Notes under the pieces: model-generated
Seen by the model: only the letters and a program-made list of their open reading frames with translations
Told to the model about the DNA's origin: nothing
Databases searched by the model: none
Made by a program: the position numbers and the translations under genes
NCBI RefSeq assembly: GCF_011397635.1
Contig: NC_064761.1
Location: 43,364,143-43,428,142, forward strand
Origin: Epinephelus fuscoguttatus
Lineage: Eukaryota; Chordata; Actinopteri; Perciformes; Serranidae
Reading direction: 5' to 3'
Length of the DNA: 64,000 bases
Shown here: piece by piece, positions 21,103 through 36,100 of the stretch
Numbering within the stretch: position 1 is the stretch's first letter
Layout: each line of letters starts with the position of its first letter

Positions 21103-24100
21103 CTGTGCTGGCCCTGCAGCTGTGCACAGGTAAGATCAGCTGTAGCACATTTAAATAATCAATGGTGCTATGTAACTAAGTACATTTACTCAAGTACTTA
21201 GCTACACTTTTGAAGTACTTGTTCTGTACTTGAGCATTCCAGATAGTTGATACTTCAACACATTTCAGAGGCAAATATTGAAGTTTTTACTCCACTATAT
21301 TTAATATAAAACCTCTAATAATGACTTGCTTTGTAGATTTAGGTTGATACTCAATAATAAATTAACAGGTTATTATATATTATTGTAGGTGAAGCCATCC
21401 AGCAGTGCATAGAGCAATATGATATATATGATTCTTTAATGGGTCATTGAAGAGTCAGTATATGTTACTAGTACTTTTGTACTGTAACTTCAGTAGAATC
21501 ATGAATGCAGGACTTTTACTTGTAGCAGATTTTTTTTACAGTGTAGGTTTGTTATTTTTACTCAAGTAAAAGATCAGAGTACTTCTTCCAACACTTTTTT
21601 CCTGTTAAAGGTTTGTTTTTTTTTTGGAGAGTTTTTCCAAGGACGGAGGGATGTTGTAAAGCCGCCTGAGGCAAACTGTGATTTGTGATATTGGGCTTTA
21701 TTATTAAATTGTAATTTAATTTGTTTTTGTTGAATAAATGATTTAACTTTATTTGTATTCATGCACAGCATGCAGCACAAAGTGTTTTACAATCCAGCAA
21801 CATATACAAACACAGCAAAAAGATAAAACCATACAGCTCATTCAAAGAGGAATTAGAAGAATTTAATAAAATATTCTTTGTGTTATTTGGAGATAAATTT
21901 TAGATAGTGGATATAGGGGAGACCGGGTGTGGTTATAACAGCACCACTTTCACCAGAAGGGATGATCTGAGAGTCATGCATATGAAATTTCCAAACTGTG
22001 TAGGTGTGTGTACATTTTACAGCCAAAACACTTAGTTTCAGTAATGAACGTAATATTTTTAGACCAGGTCTATATTTTGATTCATTGATCTTTGTGAGGC
22101 ATTTCATCTTTGCCCATTTCAAACCACCCTGCTGCTACAGCCAGCTAAGCCATGGCTGACAGGAGCGAGGATGGCTGTGACAGCATCTGTCTGACTCCTT
22201 TTTTTTTTTTTAGCATTCCAGGAGAGTTAGAGGGAAACACTGATTAAATGTGCACAAAAATCTGCATCAGTTGAGGTGAGGCACAGGAAGACAGTGAGGT
22301 CTTACCCAAAGAATGTAACACTGAGCAGAAACTGCAAAGAAGTACAAAACCTCAGAGAAAGATCACCACAACTGCCCCATGTGGGTGATCACAGCAGCCA
22401 AGGAGTCCTCAGTGTGCAGTAAGAGGATGTCTTAAGTGGTTCCTTGACTGTGGCTGCAGGCTTGTGCTTTGGACTCCGACAGGTACCATGTCTGAAGGGT
22501 TACTGTTGGTTCCAGACGTACTGTACTGAAAGGGTGTGGTGTAAACAGAGCTTAAAATTCAGCAATCTAAAAGTGCTTGAACAAAAAGTGTTACAACCAC
22601 ACCCAGTCTCCCCTACACACACAAAAAGGCTCTCCGACATTTCCAGATTCTGACCATGTGTTTGTGTTGAATGTGACACTTGTTGGTGTTATGTTACGTT
22701 TTGTCCATGATGTTTGTAAAATTGTGCATCTGTATGAGGATGAATTGTTTCATGAACGTTTCCTCATCTGCTCCAAATTCAACAAATGCATGATCAGTGA
22801 CTGTCTTACATTTAGATAACCAGATGATATGAACATGCAGTTTATGTAAGTCATCATTTCTGCTTTTTAGGTGAGAAATCCTGTGCCATCTGGTCCAGCG
22901 CTGGACCTGTGGTGCAGCGAGGCTCCACTTTTAACGTGTACTGCACCTTTAACTGCAAGTGCAGGGGATCCATGTACAGCAACCATCCGCCCACACTACA
23001 GAGCCACAAAGTGTTAAATTCCACAACTATTTATTTTAATGTGTTAAACATAACCAAGAACAGAACTTTCAGCTGTCACTGTAACTGCCCTCCTGCTCTG
23101 GACCCCTGTGGACTGGACATCTCAGCTGGATGTGAGTATGAAACCAAAGAGCAGGAAGAGCGTCCCTGTCTGAAACGTAATCCCACAAAAAAATTTTGGC
23201 ATTGCAGGTTTCTGAAAACCACGGACATGTAACATTTGTACGTTAGTGGCTGATATGTTGCTACGTTTCGTGATGTTTTTTTAACGTGTGATTATGTTTT
23301 GGCACAAATCAACTTGGTTGTGGTTATGAAAAGATCACATTTGAGTTAAAAGTACCTGCCTTTGATGGCACAATCTCCACTTTAAATGTCGCTGTTGTCT
23401 TGTTTAAAAACACTCTCTTTTGGTGGCACAATCATGGCTAGAAATGCTGTCGATATGTCGCTAACAACAACTGCTTTCCATGGCACAATTGCAGCTGGAA
23501 ATAGCACCAGTGTCTCACTAAAGAACACTTACTTTTGGGAGCATAATTACAGCTGGAAATGCTGCCAAGTCTTGCTACAAACACCTGCCTTTCATTGCAC
23601 AGTTGCTGCTGGAGATGCCATCATGTCTTGCTAAAAAGCACCTGCTTTTAGTGGCACAGTTGCTGCTGGAAATGCTGCAAATATCTTAAAATGACCCATT
23701 TTGGGTGGCACAACCGCGCCTGGAAATGCCACTGATGTCTGTCTAAAAACACCTGCTTTTGATGTCACAATTGCAGCTGGAAATGCTGTTGATGTCTTGC
23801 TAAAAATAACCCATTTTTGTTGTTTGTTGGTCTCAACAGTGGTCTGCCATCCACCACCTCCAGGGCTCATATACATGTAATCAGAACTAAGTCACTCCAG
23901 AGACGTTGATCTGATACATATATGATGTACAAATGTAACATATCCCTGGTTTGCAGAAATGTACAATTGTGTTCTGATGACAGACTATTGTTCCTCAAAC
24001 TACATGACTGTCCAAGCCTTTAATACCAGAGGAGGAGTGTATGACACCAGTAAATGGTGTTTCAAGATGAGACTTTCACATCTTTAGGCATGACTGTAAC

Positions 24101-27100
24101 TTCTTAAGCTACAAGAGCCGTTAATAAAAGAGGCAGAGTTAGTTCTGCCTTCTCTTCTAAACTTGGAGTACACATTGTTCACATGTTGAGGCTGCGTACA
24201 ACAAAGTGTCAGAGCTAGTTGTGATAAGTTGTGACCACAGAGCTGCTGCTATTGGTGACTAAAAACAAACCTGTCATGTTTTTGACACATGCAGCATACC
24301 AGTTCCCTAACATGAAACATGCACACAACATTAAATACTTCTTCTGAAATGACTGAATCTGGTTATGCAATGCAATTGTACAAGAGTTCCCTAACATGAA
24401 ACATGCACACAACATTAAATACTTCTTCTGAAATGACTGAATCTGGTTATGCAATGCAATTGCAGATTACAAGATTTCAATGATAATATGACTTCCTAAC
24501 ATTTGACTTCCTAACTGGATATTCCTACAGTGATGTGTTGGACTTGTGTTCTACTGCAGTTTCAAATGTTTTTAAGCCTTAAGCCCTGCTCAGTATCTTT
24601 CATTTAATTCTTTGTTTTCTTTGTCCTTCAGATCTTCCAGAGCGCCCTAAAAACATTTCATGCATCTACAAGGTCAAAGATAAAGATAAGGGAGTCGTGC
24701 TCTGCACTTGGAACAGAGGACGAGATACTTTCCTGAGGAATAGTTCAGTGCTGGGGTGAGTTTTCAACAACAAAACAATCATGCATTGTTTGTATCTACT
24801 GTCAAATGAAACTTGGCTTTGTTTGTTTCAGGGTGAGAACTGCATCTAGAAACGGCACAGATGAACCAGTGTGGTACAAAGCCTCCAGTAAGGGAACTGA
24901 TTCACTGTCAGCTAGTTTCGACGTGTCCAGCTCTGTCCCGCTGATCTCTGTGTGGGTCCGAGCCGAAAATCCGCTCGGCACTGCAGAGTCCATCACCATC
25001 AACTACACACTCAGTGACATTGGTAAGACGGCAGCACGTTATCAGTCACCCAGTCACGTGTGTGATTGGATGCATGGCAACTTCTGCACAGAGAGCGAGT
25101 TGCGTTTCATTAGATTAAATGAAACCACAGTGATACTGTGACTGGAACTTGAACGCAGCTTTGCAGTGAGATATGTCCTTTCATGCTCTAATCTTTATTT
25201 TTATCATGGTTGATTATCTCCCTCCATCCTCCCTTCTCCTAAATGATGACTACCCGTGCCAGCCAGTAATGATGCAGTTGAATTATCTTTTCAATCACTG
25301 CTTTTACAGCACAAATATGTCAGAAAGTCATCTTGTGTGCCTTTTGCAGCCTGTCCTGTGACATCTGCTCAAGTTTTTTTGTCTTTATTTTATCTGACTA
25401 CTCTTGGCAGCGATGCCATCGACTCCTGTTCTTGGCCAACCGGAGTGCTCTTCTCGAGACTGCAACATCAAAGTGGAGCAATCCATGAGGACTCAGTACC
25501 TGGAGATCCAACACAGAGCAGAGGCTCAGGCGTGGACATCTTCTCCATACTCAGTAAGAAGTCTTAACTCTTCAGATAGATGCAGATTTCAAACATTTGG
25601 GAACCGCCTTGCACTTGAATATATGCGAGATGTATTGCAGAAGGAAACTTAAAATGATTGTTAGGATTTTAAGGTGGCGTTTTAGGAGGTATTTGTCTAT
25701 AGTCAGTCCTATAGTCTACCTACTGTAGATGAGTTCAGCCAGCCCCCAGTTTGGAGAAGCAGACAGGATTACTGCCATAGAAGCTAAGCAATGGGGGCAG
25801 CAGCAAAATGTATTTTAGTCACCTAAAAAAATTAATATCAGTTTACGTGTACGCTATATTATAAATATTCTAAATGCTTTACCTTAGCGTCAGACAGCCT
25901 TTCTGACGGGAAGTCGTCATCTATGCATAGAAGCCATCCCTGGTGTAAAATGTGTGTGGGTTGCTAATTTGTCCTGTAGGGGGTCACTACTCTGTCATGT
26001 GTGTCGGTCAGTATAGGTCAGTATAGTGTTGCTAGACGGAGAAGCACACACAGTTTTTCGACTGCAACGCTGGGCCACATCAAGTCAGGTGTAGCCTACG
26101 CTGCTCAGTGTGATGGTGAAAATCTGTACCTTTGAATGTTTTATGGACAGAGATTCACAGATGTTTGCATGTTTACATTCAAGAGAAATACATTATGCAC
26201 CAAAGAAGGAGACAAGGTGGACTCTTTGTTGTCACTCAATGAGCAGCAATCGGTTTGGTCAGGCGAGTGCATCAGTTAGTAAGTAGCCTGTCTACGCAGC
26301 CCCTCAGTGGCTTTAAGTTTAAGCTTAGCTGCCACACTACGCTCTCTTCAAAGCCACCTGACTCCTTTGACAAAAACAGTAACTTTACCTCACAGAACTG
26401 GGCTGTACCCAAATATTCGGATATTTGAATATTCGTTTCTATGGGTAGGTATTCGTTATGAAAGTTTGGTATTAGATATTCGTTTTTTTTATTACTTTTT
26501 TTTTTTAATTAAATTTTTTTTAAACATATTTTTTGGTGCTAAATGTAGTCTTTTTGTTGTTGGTAAATGTAGGTTATCAATAAAAATCAAAACTTTTAAA
26601 TTGCATTGTTAAAAATGTGAAAATATAGTATCGCCTCCCAACGGAGCTTGTGCGCACGGGAGGCTTTAGTGCATCCGTCTGAGGCTGTGGATCAATGCCA
26701 AGTTTTACCACTTTATCACTATTCCCTCTAACTTGTAGCTGTTTTTTCGTTATCTTTTGAATTTAATATGAATTATGAAACCGTTTTTGTCAACGTTTGT
26801 TTCCCCCGTTTTGTACAATAAATTATTGTTTAAAGTTTCAACAAGTTTCTTTTGGAGTGCGTGACACAAGTGTGTTTTGAAAACGACCGCGGACTGTCAC
26901 CTGCTCAACGCATCAGTACCTTCGGATGCCATGACAGTAATAGCCAATAATGTCAAGATATCATTTACAGACCGATTTAACAGAGGATCACTGCTGCCCG
27001 ACCCGCAGGTCCATTTGCGGGTCCCGCGGGTTACGGGTCGACCCGCGCATCACTACTCAACACTGCTGATTAACCATTTTATTGCAGCACAGAGTGTCTG

Positions 27101-30100
27101 CCAGCAACCAGTTACTTGCAGAAGCTTCCTACAGCTTGTTTCAACGGATCCGATTTAATCAGAAGACAAATTAAACAGGATGAGTAGCCAATGTGAAAAT
27201 CAAAAGAAAGCATAGAATAATGTACTGAAGGAGACTGTTGTGCCATCACATTTTTTTTGTGGTTTGAGAGCAAAGATCCGGTCGCCGCTGTGCAAAACTC
27301 CGCAATACAATTAGGTCCGAAAACCCCGGAGTAGATTTTGCAGTTGCCCCCTGTCGTCAACAGTACATAATTTAGCTTCTGTGCCAGTCTTCCTGTCTGC
27401 TTCTCTAAACTGTGTTTCACATATGTTGACGCAACCTCTAAAAACATCCAACAAAGACTTTTTCCTGGGGAATTCTTGTAACATTTCCTCCGAGATTAAT
27501 TTGATCTAATTTGTTTTAACCTTTTGTAGACCTGTTGTTGCATGGTTTGGAAATCTTTACTGTCCAGTAACAGCCGTAGAAGTCTTGTTAAAATGGTGAG
27601 TCAGATTTCAGAGAGGAGTAAGGTCACACTCTTGGACATTTATGAAAGGCAGGTCCTTATAAGGGCGAAGGCTCCATTGAACTGCTAGGACCTTTCACTC
27701 CTGGATGAGTTGAAGCTTTTCCTCTCAGGACGTTGTTGGGAGGACCAAAGGATTTCAAGTCTCAGTCATCTGAATGTGTTTAACAGCAAAACACACCCAG
27801 GCTGCAGTCTTTGTACTTCCCTTGCACACTGTCACATTTGCACTCTTGTACATATGTCACCTATTTGGTGTGAAATTCCATTTCCCTGCTTTAACTCTAT
27901 GATTGATTGTGTTAGTGTGTCATAGATGTGGTGTTTTGTGTTCTGTTTATATGTACACTGGCTGCAAAACAAATTTCTGCCAGGGAGACAGCAAAGCTCA
28001 CCCTAAACCTTGAACCCCAAGCCCTTTGAAGACATAACAGACACTGCGTGATATGACCTCACAGGTCCTCTGCTGATTCAAAATGAAACGGAGATATGAG
28101 TGTCAGGATGATGTGCACAGTGTTGCACAACTCCCAAAAAGAAGCTGAAATTTGTGAAACTTGTGCTTTATCGGGTGTTCTTACAGTCTGATCATACATG
28201 GCACTTTAAGCCAGGCAGACATCTTTGTTTAAGCAGGTTTAAATCAATTAAAATGACTTAAATTATTCTAAATTTGGCTTACAGGGTGTGCAGATGAGTG
28301 TGGTCCAGGTTAGTTCCTCTCTGGAGCCCTACACGTTGTACCATTTCAGAGCCAGATCCAAATTCAGCACCGGCCTGTGGAGTCAGTGGAGCGCAAACAT
28401 TTCCAGCTGGACTCAAGAGGAAGGTAAGCAAACCTCCTGCATTAACCTGCAGCTACTGAGGGCTGTTCAAAGAACCTGACTTAGTGTATTTTTGCACTTC
28501 CTGAGTGAACACATCACTGATTCTGTCTACATGCACACAGATAGATCTGAAGGGAGTATCTGTGGTGTCTAATCTCTGAAAGCTATCAGATGACACAGTA
28601 ATGTTGCCTTTCTTTTTGGTTTTTTGAGGCAGTTATCAGCTCACCGCTGACCGTCTGCAGGATACATACAAGCCACTGAAACATCCATTCATTAAACAGA
28701 TAACACACAGTACGCACAGTAGCTCCTGCTGAGATTAGAACAATATATTATAAGTTAACTGTACTTGAGTTTAACGTCCAGCCAGAGTGAAGAAAACTGA
28801 CGGTAGTGATGCTTCATAGCAAATATTGTAATACTGATGGTGTGAAGATACGAAGGTCTACCAGGTTTACATGATATGAATGTGCAGCAGTGACAAATCA
28901 TCATCTTTCCACGAACAACTAGCAGCAGCGGACGTCAGAGTAGCGATAGCTGAGGAGATAGTCTTGGTAAAGGGTATTCACATTTTCTTCAGTGCACTGA
29001 ACATGTGAATGACACTTGTATGTCTGTCTTCCTCATTATCCTGGATAAGCACAATAGTGTCAAAGCCACACACGTGACTTCTGATCTTTTAGTCAGCCGC
29101 TGGTTTCGTCCAGGACAGTATGGGAACACCTCACAGAGATTTGAAACATAATTGAGGAAGCTGATGTACCACAATAAACAATTAGATGTCTTGTGAAAGT
29201 AATAACATCCTTCAATTGACGTGCAGTTGTGAGCAGGTGCTGATTTCAAATCTTCACCCTTTGTTGTTGTTTTTTAAATAGGCTTTTAGCTGTTTATTGT
29301 TATTGTGCTGCTGTATGTGTAGAACTGAGAACAATAACTGCATCAGTTAACTGTTTACTTTAAATACATTTTTCCTTAAAACCAAATGTGTATGAAGAAA
29401 TATTGAAGTGAGGGAGTTCAAATATTGTTTACGAGTGAGGGTAGAACGGAGCGTGAGATGGATTGGCAGGACCATCGTGGTGAACAGGGAGCTGAGCCAG
29501 AAGGCGAAGGTTTAGATTTCCTGGTCCATCTACGTCCCAACCCTCACCCATGGTCACGAGCTCTGGGTAGTGACTGAAAGAATGAGGTCACAGATACAAG
29601 CGTCTGAAATGAGTTTCCTCTGTAGGGTGTCTGGGCTCAGCCTTAGAGATAGGGGGAGGAGTCAGACATCTGGAGGGAGCTCGGAGTAGAGCCGCTGCTC
29701 CTTCATGTTGAGGTGGTTCAACATCTGATTGAATCCTCCTGGGCGCCTCCCGTTAGAGGTGTTCTGGGCACGTCCCACTGGTAGGAGGCCCCGGGGCAGA
29801 CCCAGAACACACTGGAGGGATTATATATCTCATCTGGCCTGGGAACGCCTCGGGGTCCTCCAGGAGGAGCTGGAAAGTGTTGCTGAGGAGAGGGACGTCT
29901 GGAGTGCTTTGATCAGCCTGCTGCCTCTGTGATAGATAAGCTTCAGATAAGCAGTTGAAAATGGATGGACTGATGAAGTAAAGATTTCTCTCTTTGCGGA
30001 TTTAATTTGATGTTACTTACTGTATGTTTAGGGTCACTGAGACCCCAGAGAGGTTTGACTCCCTGTGTGGCCTCTTATGAATACACTGTTGTAAAACCCC

Positions 30101-33100
30101 AATAACAGAAACCCTAATAGATTAATTTGAAGGTAGTGCTGACTGAAAAGTACAGTCAATTCTAATCACATCCATAGAGTGTATGAACTTCAGTTATATC
30201 TAACCAGACTTCACAGTCGGGCTCCTCAAACAGAACATCAGGGTTACCCTGCGACATCCAGTATTTCTGCAACATTTGGAGGTGAACTATGTCGTTTCTT
30301 GCATTGCAGCTGTGTAACTAATATTTAGGTCTCAGTTTTCCCAAAACTCACCAGCAGGGAAGCGTTCTGCACACACATCAGTAACTCTGACAATATGAGC
30401 AACAACGATTTGTTCACTGTCATGGATGTTTATCAAGCTACCTTCAAGTACTTGTATTTGATTCCCATTTTTTTTATTATTATGTTTAAAGGTCCAGTGT
30501 GTAGAATTAGTGCCATCTAGTGGTGAGGTTGCAAATTGCATGTAGGGGATCTATGGTGGCTGACGCAAAAGCCAGAAGCGCCCTATCTAGAGTGGTTGGT
30601 TTGTCCGTTCTGGGCTGCTCTAGAAACAACATAGCAGACTATGTGGACAAGAACCCACTTGCTGTGTAGATTTCACAGCAACGTTCATTCAAAGGTAACG
30701 AAACGCAGATAGCACAAGGCTTCTTGGAAGTATTACTCATCGCCGTCACACTGGAACTCATATAGGAAATGTAACAGAGCTGCAGACTGGTTGTCCGTCA
30801 CTTGTAAAGGATTCTTTAAGCATGTCTTTTCACTCATTCATTGATAAAAAACAACAACACCCAATTTGTGTCTGTTAAGTCAAGTAATAAGAGGTTTAAT
30901 GTCTCCTCAGTCCCTCCAGGATGTTATGATGCTGTGACTGCAACAATTAGCGCAAATGCAGCCAGTCTCCGAATTCTGCACATGCTCGCAATATTGTCCA
31001 ATCACTTTCATATCTATGACAGCATCACTACTATTTTTGCAATTTTCACTTTCCCCCACATTTTCATTGCAAGAAAAAAAGCCTATAAACGTTGCAACTT
31101 GCATCACAATCTTTGGAAAAGCTTCATTTCAGGCTGCAAAAACATCCTGGAGGGACTGTCTAATGTATGATTTCAGGATTATGTCCAGTGATTGATTATT
31201 TTATTGTTTCAGTTCCAGCCAAAGAGTTGGATGTGTGGTGTGCTGAACCCCTCTCTGACTTTAAATCCCTGAGAGTTTATTGGAAGGTAAGTTTTAAATC
31301 AAAAGTGAAAGCTTTCCAGTAGTTTGAATTCTGAATGACTGCAAAGGATAGTACACGTAACACTGTCGTACAGTTTCGTGTGTTTGAAAGTTTGTAGCCC
31401 ACGTGTTCCCTCTCCCCATTCTCACTCTGCGTGGGCGTGCGGTGTTGTTGCCATAGTAACACATTCTGATCTTCCTGCTTCACTACTACTTCCTGCACAA
31501 ATTAAAGGTCATCCCTTGACCGCTTCTGAGGTGTGACACCCTCACACACTCACACACACACACACTCACACATCCCTACCCTCCACAGACACACACATAC
31601 ACTCATTTAATGTCACGTAAAGACAGCAAGAGATAAGTGAAACCTGACGGCAGACACTGCAGTTTCAGTTTACAAGAAAAGAGGAGCTGAACAGAAATGA
31701 TGTGTCCTTCGTGCTGTTCTCTCAGTGTGTTGATTTTGAGTATCCTAGAGCCAGTCGTCCACGTTACTGCTCATGTTCTTCACCAGAGGTCAATACATAG
31801 TGTCAAACTCAATCACTCACTTTAAAACATCTCTGTGACTGCAGGAGCTGAACGTTTCCATCGCTAGAGGGAAAATCATAGAGTACAAAGTGAGAGTTGA
31901 CAGCCAAAGCTTTGGACTGATCTTCATCACTAACATTAGTGCCAACACCAGGAATTATTCAGTCCCGTTCTGTGTCGACTGTGAAGTCACAGTGTGGGCG
32001 TGTAACTCCAAAGGGCCGTCACCTCCAGCCAGAATTACAGCCCATCACACAAAAGGTAAAAAAAAACAAAGAGCAAACTTTGTCTGAATGCTTGTGTAAT
32101 GACGTAATGTTGTCAAAAGGTTACAGACAAATATGAGATGCATCAGTAGCACTGAGGGTGAAGTCGGTGTCTGGATGATTCTCTCTTGCAGTGAATGTAA
32201 TGCAGTTCGAGCCCCCTCAGGATGTGCAGGTAACTGCAGACAGCCAAAGTGTCACCATCTCCTGGAGGAAGCCTGACACTGCACCGCTTGACGCAGTGTA
32301 TGTGGTGGAGTGGTACCCAGAGGGCCACAAGCTGGAGGAGCTCAGATGGGTCAGGCTGGGCAGAAATGACAACCATACTGTTGTTACAGGTGGGACACGT
32401 ACAGTTACAGTAAATACTTTTTCCACCTCCTGTTGCTCACTGTTGTACTGAAAATCACCATCTGTCTTTATGCAGATATTAAACCTTTTGAGTGCTATGA
32501 GGGAGCAGTGCATGTTCTCTATAACGGGAGCTCAGTGAGCAGGACCAGGTTTACAGGTGTCAACACTCTGCAGTCAGGTAAGATCTATAGGAAGACCTCA
32601 TACAGAAAATCACCATTTGTGTATCAGTCACTTATCCTGTGATACACTGAATTCAATTCAATGGAACTTTATTTATCCCGAAGGAAATTCTTGTGCCAAA
32701 TAATGCTCCAAGTTACAGTAACACTAAGTACAGTCACCACAATTTGAATGATTCAAAACCAGTACCAACCTGAAAGCTAGTGGGGCCCTCGGGTCAGGGT
32801 GACACACTGGGGCCAGTTTTAGAACAATGGAGTATTAAATAACTGGTAAAATACACAAATATACAAGATAGAAGTGTTTTCAGTGAGCAAAGGCAAAAAA
32901 TAGTTGTTGTTGTTGAAAAGTAGTAATGCTCATCACCTAATGTAGGTGAATGTTGTTGTCAGTGTCCTTTGTTTCAGCTCTGCTCCCTACAGCAAACATC
33001 TGTTACCAAACTCTCACACATCGTGTACAGTATAACCGAGGTCTCATTTCCCCAGCCGTATGCTCAGACTTTATTAGCTGAAACCTTGCTGTTTAAAACA

Positions 33101-36100
33101 CTTGTGCAAATGAGTAGTGCACGTGGCAGGCATGTGCATTTGAACTCTGTGCGTGTGTTCCACTGAGCAGAGTTTTAACGGGCATGAGACTGTTTTGCAG
33201 AAGTTCTTTTAAATAGTAAGGTTTTTGAGAAAATGTTTTTGGGAAGTACTGAGCGGTGTTGTAGTCCTCAAGATCAGTCGTGATCTTGTGACCACCTTTT
33301 GAAGGTCTGGTCACAGTCTCTACCTCATTTTTTCTCAGTCCTTCGGTCTCAGACAAAGAGGACAGAATTATTTTCCAAGACTGGTCAGGACCACAACTGC
33401 AGGATATAACTGCCTGTGCAAAGAAGAAGTGTTGAATGAAGATGGTGAAGTGGATTTTAGCTACTTAGAGTTCCCACAAGGCACGGTGCTGCAGTGGTTT
33501 GCATTGTCGCCTCACAGTGAGATGGGGTGGGGCCTCATGGGCCTTCTGTGTGGAGTTTGCATCTTCTCCCCATGTCAACATGGGTTTTTTCTGGGTGCTT
33601 CCTCCATCAGTCCAAAGACATGCAGGTTAATTGGTGACTCTAAATTGTCCGTAGGTGTGAATGTGAGTGTGAATGGTTGTCTGTCTCTATGGGCTCTAGT
33701 TTCCTGGCGCGGCGCAGGGTGGTGCAGGGCGGCGCAGGGTGACGAACCCCGTGCAGAGCTAGTTTTGAGCAGCGCAACCCGAGGCGCGCTCAGTTTGGTA
33801 GTTTGGCAGACCGAGGTGCGCTGAGATGGGTGTGGCGGCGCAGCAGGGGGAGGTGTCGACAGATCCAGCTTGGCACAGTGACAGTTTCGTGCCAAAAGGC
33901 TTCGCCGAAGGTGCGCTAAAAGCTCGCCAGCTGAAACCAGGTCTACTGTCAGCGCAGGCGGAGCGCAGCCGGTGTAAGCCGAAGTTTGGCTGACCGGCGG
34001 ACAGTGCGCACACGTCACCAAAACCTCACAGGCAGGTTTCCAGAATGTCAGGCACATTAACGATGCAATAAATACCCACAAAAACACTGTTCAATGCAAC
34101 TATCTGCAATCAGCACATAAATGTATCTCTATATCGACTGTCCCGTCACATCTGATGTCAGATCAAAGGGGATTGGCACCGTTTGGCACGTTTGGCACGC
34201 GTAATGGAAACCCAACCTGATTTGATTAACACAGCTGCAAACTAATGAGTTCACATCCCTCTCAGCCAACCACAAACAGCCACAGCATCAGATAGGGAGT
34301 ATATATTCAGCATCTGTCATCTTAGAAAAGTGAAAGGGAACACGTGGGCTACATTTAAGGGCGAGGAGAGGGGCTCATTTGATTGGTGTGATGTGTGTAA
34401 AACCCACTCCACGCCTTCTCTCCTCCCTCTTTCCGACTTGCGCCGGTAGGAGGGACGGAGGTGGGAAAGAGGAGTAGCTGCGCCAGGCGCACAGTGTGCC
34501 AAACTTACAAAATCCGCCTGGCCACACCCAGTTGGCGAAGCGCAGGTGCGCTGCGCCCCTGCCTCGCTCAGTCTGTGAAACTAGAGGCCTATGTGTCAGC
34601 CCTGTGATAGTCTGGTGACCTGTCCAGGATGAACCCTGCCTCTCACCCAGTGTCAGCTGGGATAGGCTCCAGCATACCTGCGACCCCTAACAGGATAAGC
34701 AGTTATAGAAAATGAATGAATGAATGAATTCCCACATGCAAAGTTCCCCTCTGCACTTCTCTCTGATTGGTTTATCATGGTGCACATATATAGTCTACAG
34801 CAGTGGTTCCCAACTGGTGTGGCCACAGGGTCCAGATTTAGTCATTAGTTCAAGGTCCACACAGTTTAATACATTCAGCATCATCCTTGCGTTTGCTCAT
34901 GTTGTCTAGCTAGTTTTCTGTCTCTGTCAAGTATCTTTCCGTTAGTCACTCACTCTACAGCAGGAAACAGCACTACAAAATAAAAGCTCTGTGCTGGAAA
35001 TTCACTGTTCTTAAAGTAAAGTGTCTTTTTTGCAAACTTGACACATTCACGAGTCACTTGTGGTCCATTCAAAATGAACCACTGGTCTACAGTATATTAC
35101 TGTCAAAGAGGTCATTTGTTTTTATGGGAATGTGGATCTTTTAGATCAATTTCAAGGAGTGTTGGTGGTTTGCATGTTCCATCAATCATATGATGGGTGA
35201 AGTATTCCTTTAACAGTCTTGATGCAATAGTTCAGGAATTGTTTCAAATATTCCTTCGTCATCCATCCTGTTGAGTCTTTTTGGGCTTTACTTGTTGTTT
35301 GCAGTTCCAGCAGTTGTTCCATCGGTCCAAGAGACTGTTGAGGGAAACGAGGTGACAGTGACCTGGAACGATATTCCCAGGGGTCAGCGTGGAGGTTGTG
35401 TCACCAAGTATACCATCTATTTAGAAAACGACGGCGGATACCAGCAGGCTTGTAAGAACCATTTAGCTTTATTGAAATTTGTTGTACACTGAGATGATGG
35501 CATGGTCTGTGTAGCGTGTACTCTTTGGGTAACAGATACATGAGTAACTTCAGCCTCTGCTGTGTGTACATGACTGTGTGTTTCAGACTCTATACCAGCA
35601 TCACAGAGGAGGCATGTAATCAAAGACCTGTCTCCAGGTGTCTACAGCCTGTGGATGACTGCTTCAACTGCTGAAGGAGAAGGAACTGCAAGTCCAAACG
35701 TCAAGTTCTTCATCCAGCGTGAGCAGCTTTCCAAGTCTCTTTAAAACAATAGTTCGACATTTTGGATGCTTATTTTCTTTTCTTGCCAAGAGTTACGTGA
35801 GAAGATCAATCACACTCTGATCTCTGTACAGCACAGTAGAAATAGTCGAGGACATAACCTGCTTTTACACTTCAATTTTCTTCAGACTGAACAAACAAGA
35901 TATGATGTATAAGTATATGAACTTTAGAGGCGTTGGTAGGGACATTGTGTCGGCCAGGTTAGTGGTTTCCCCCAGTTTCCAGTCTGTATGCTAAGCTAGG
36001 CTAACCGGCTGCTGCCTGTAGCCAAAATGGCATCAAAATTCTCATCTAGCTCTGCAAGAAATGAACAACTGTATTTCCCAAAATGTCAAGTTATTTATTT

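Noticed and set aside
33575-34087. 170-residue - strand ORF
   Set aside because: It spans the edge of a GC-rich inserted DNA element and the host repeat, with low-complexity Ala/Pro/Ser/Arg content and no motif.
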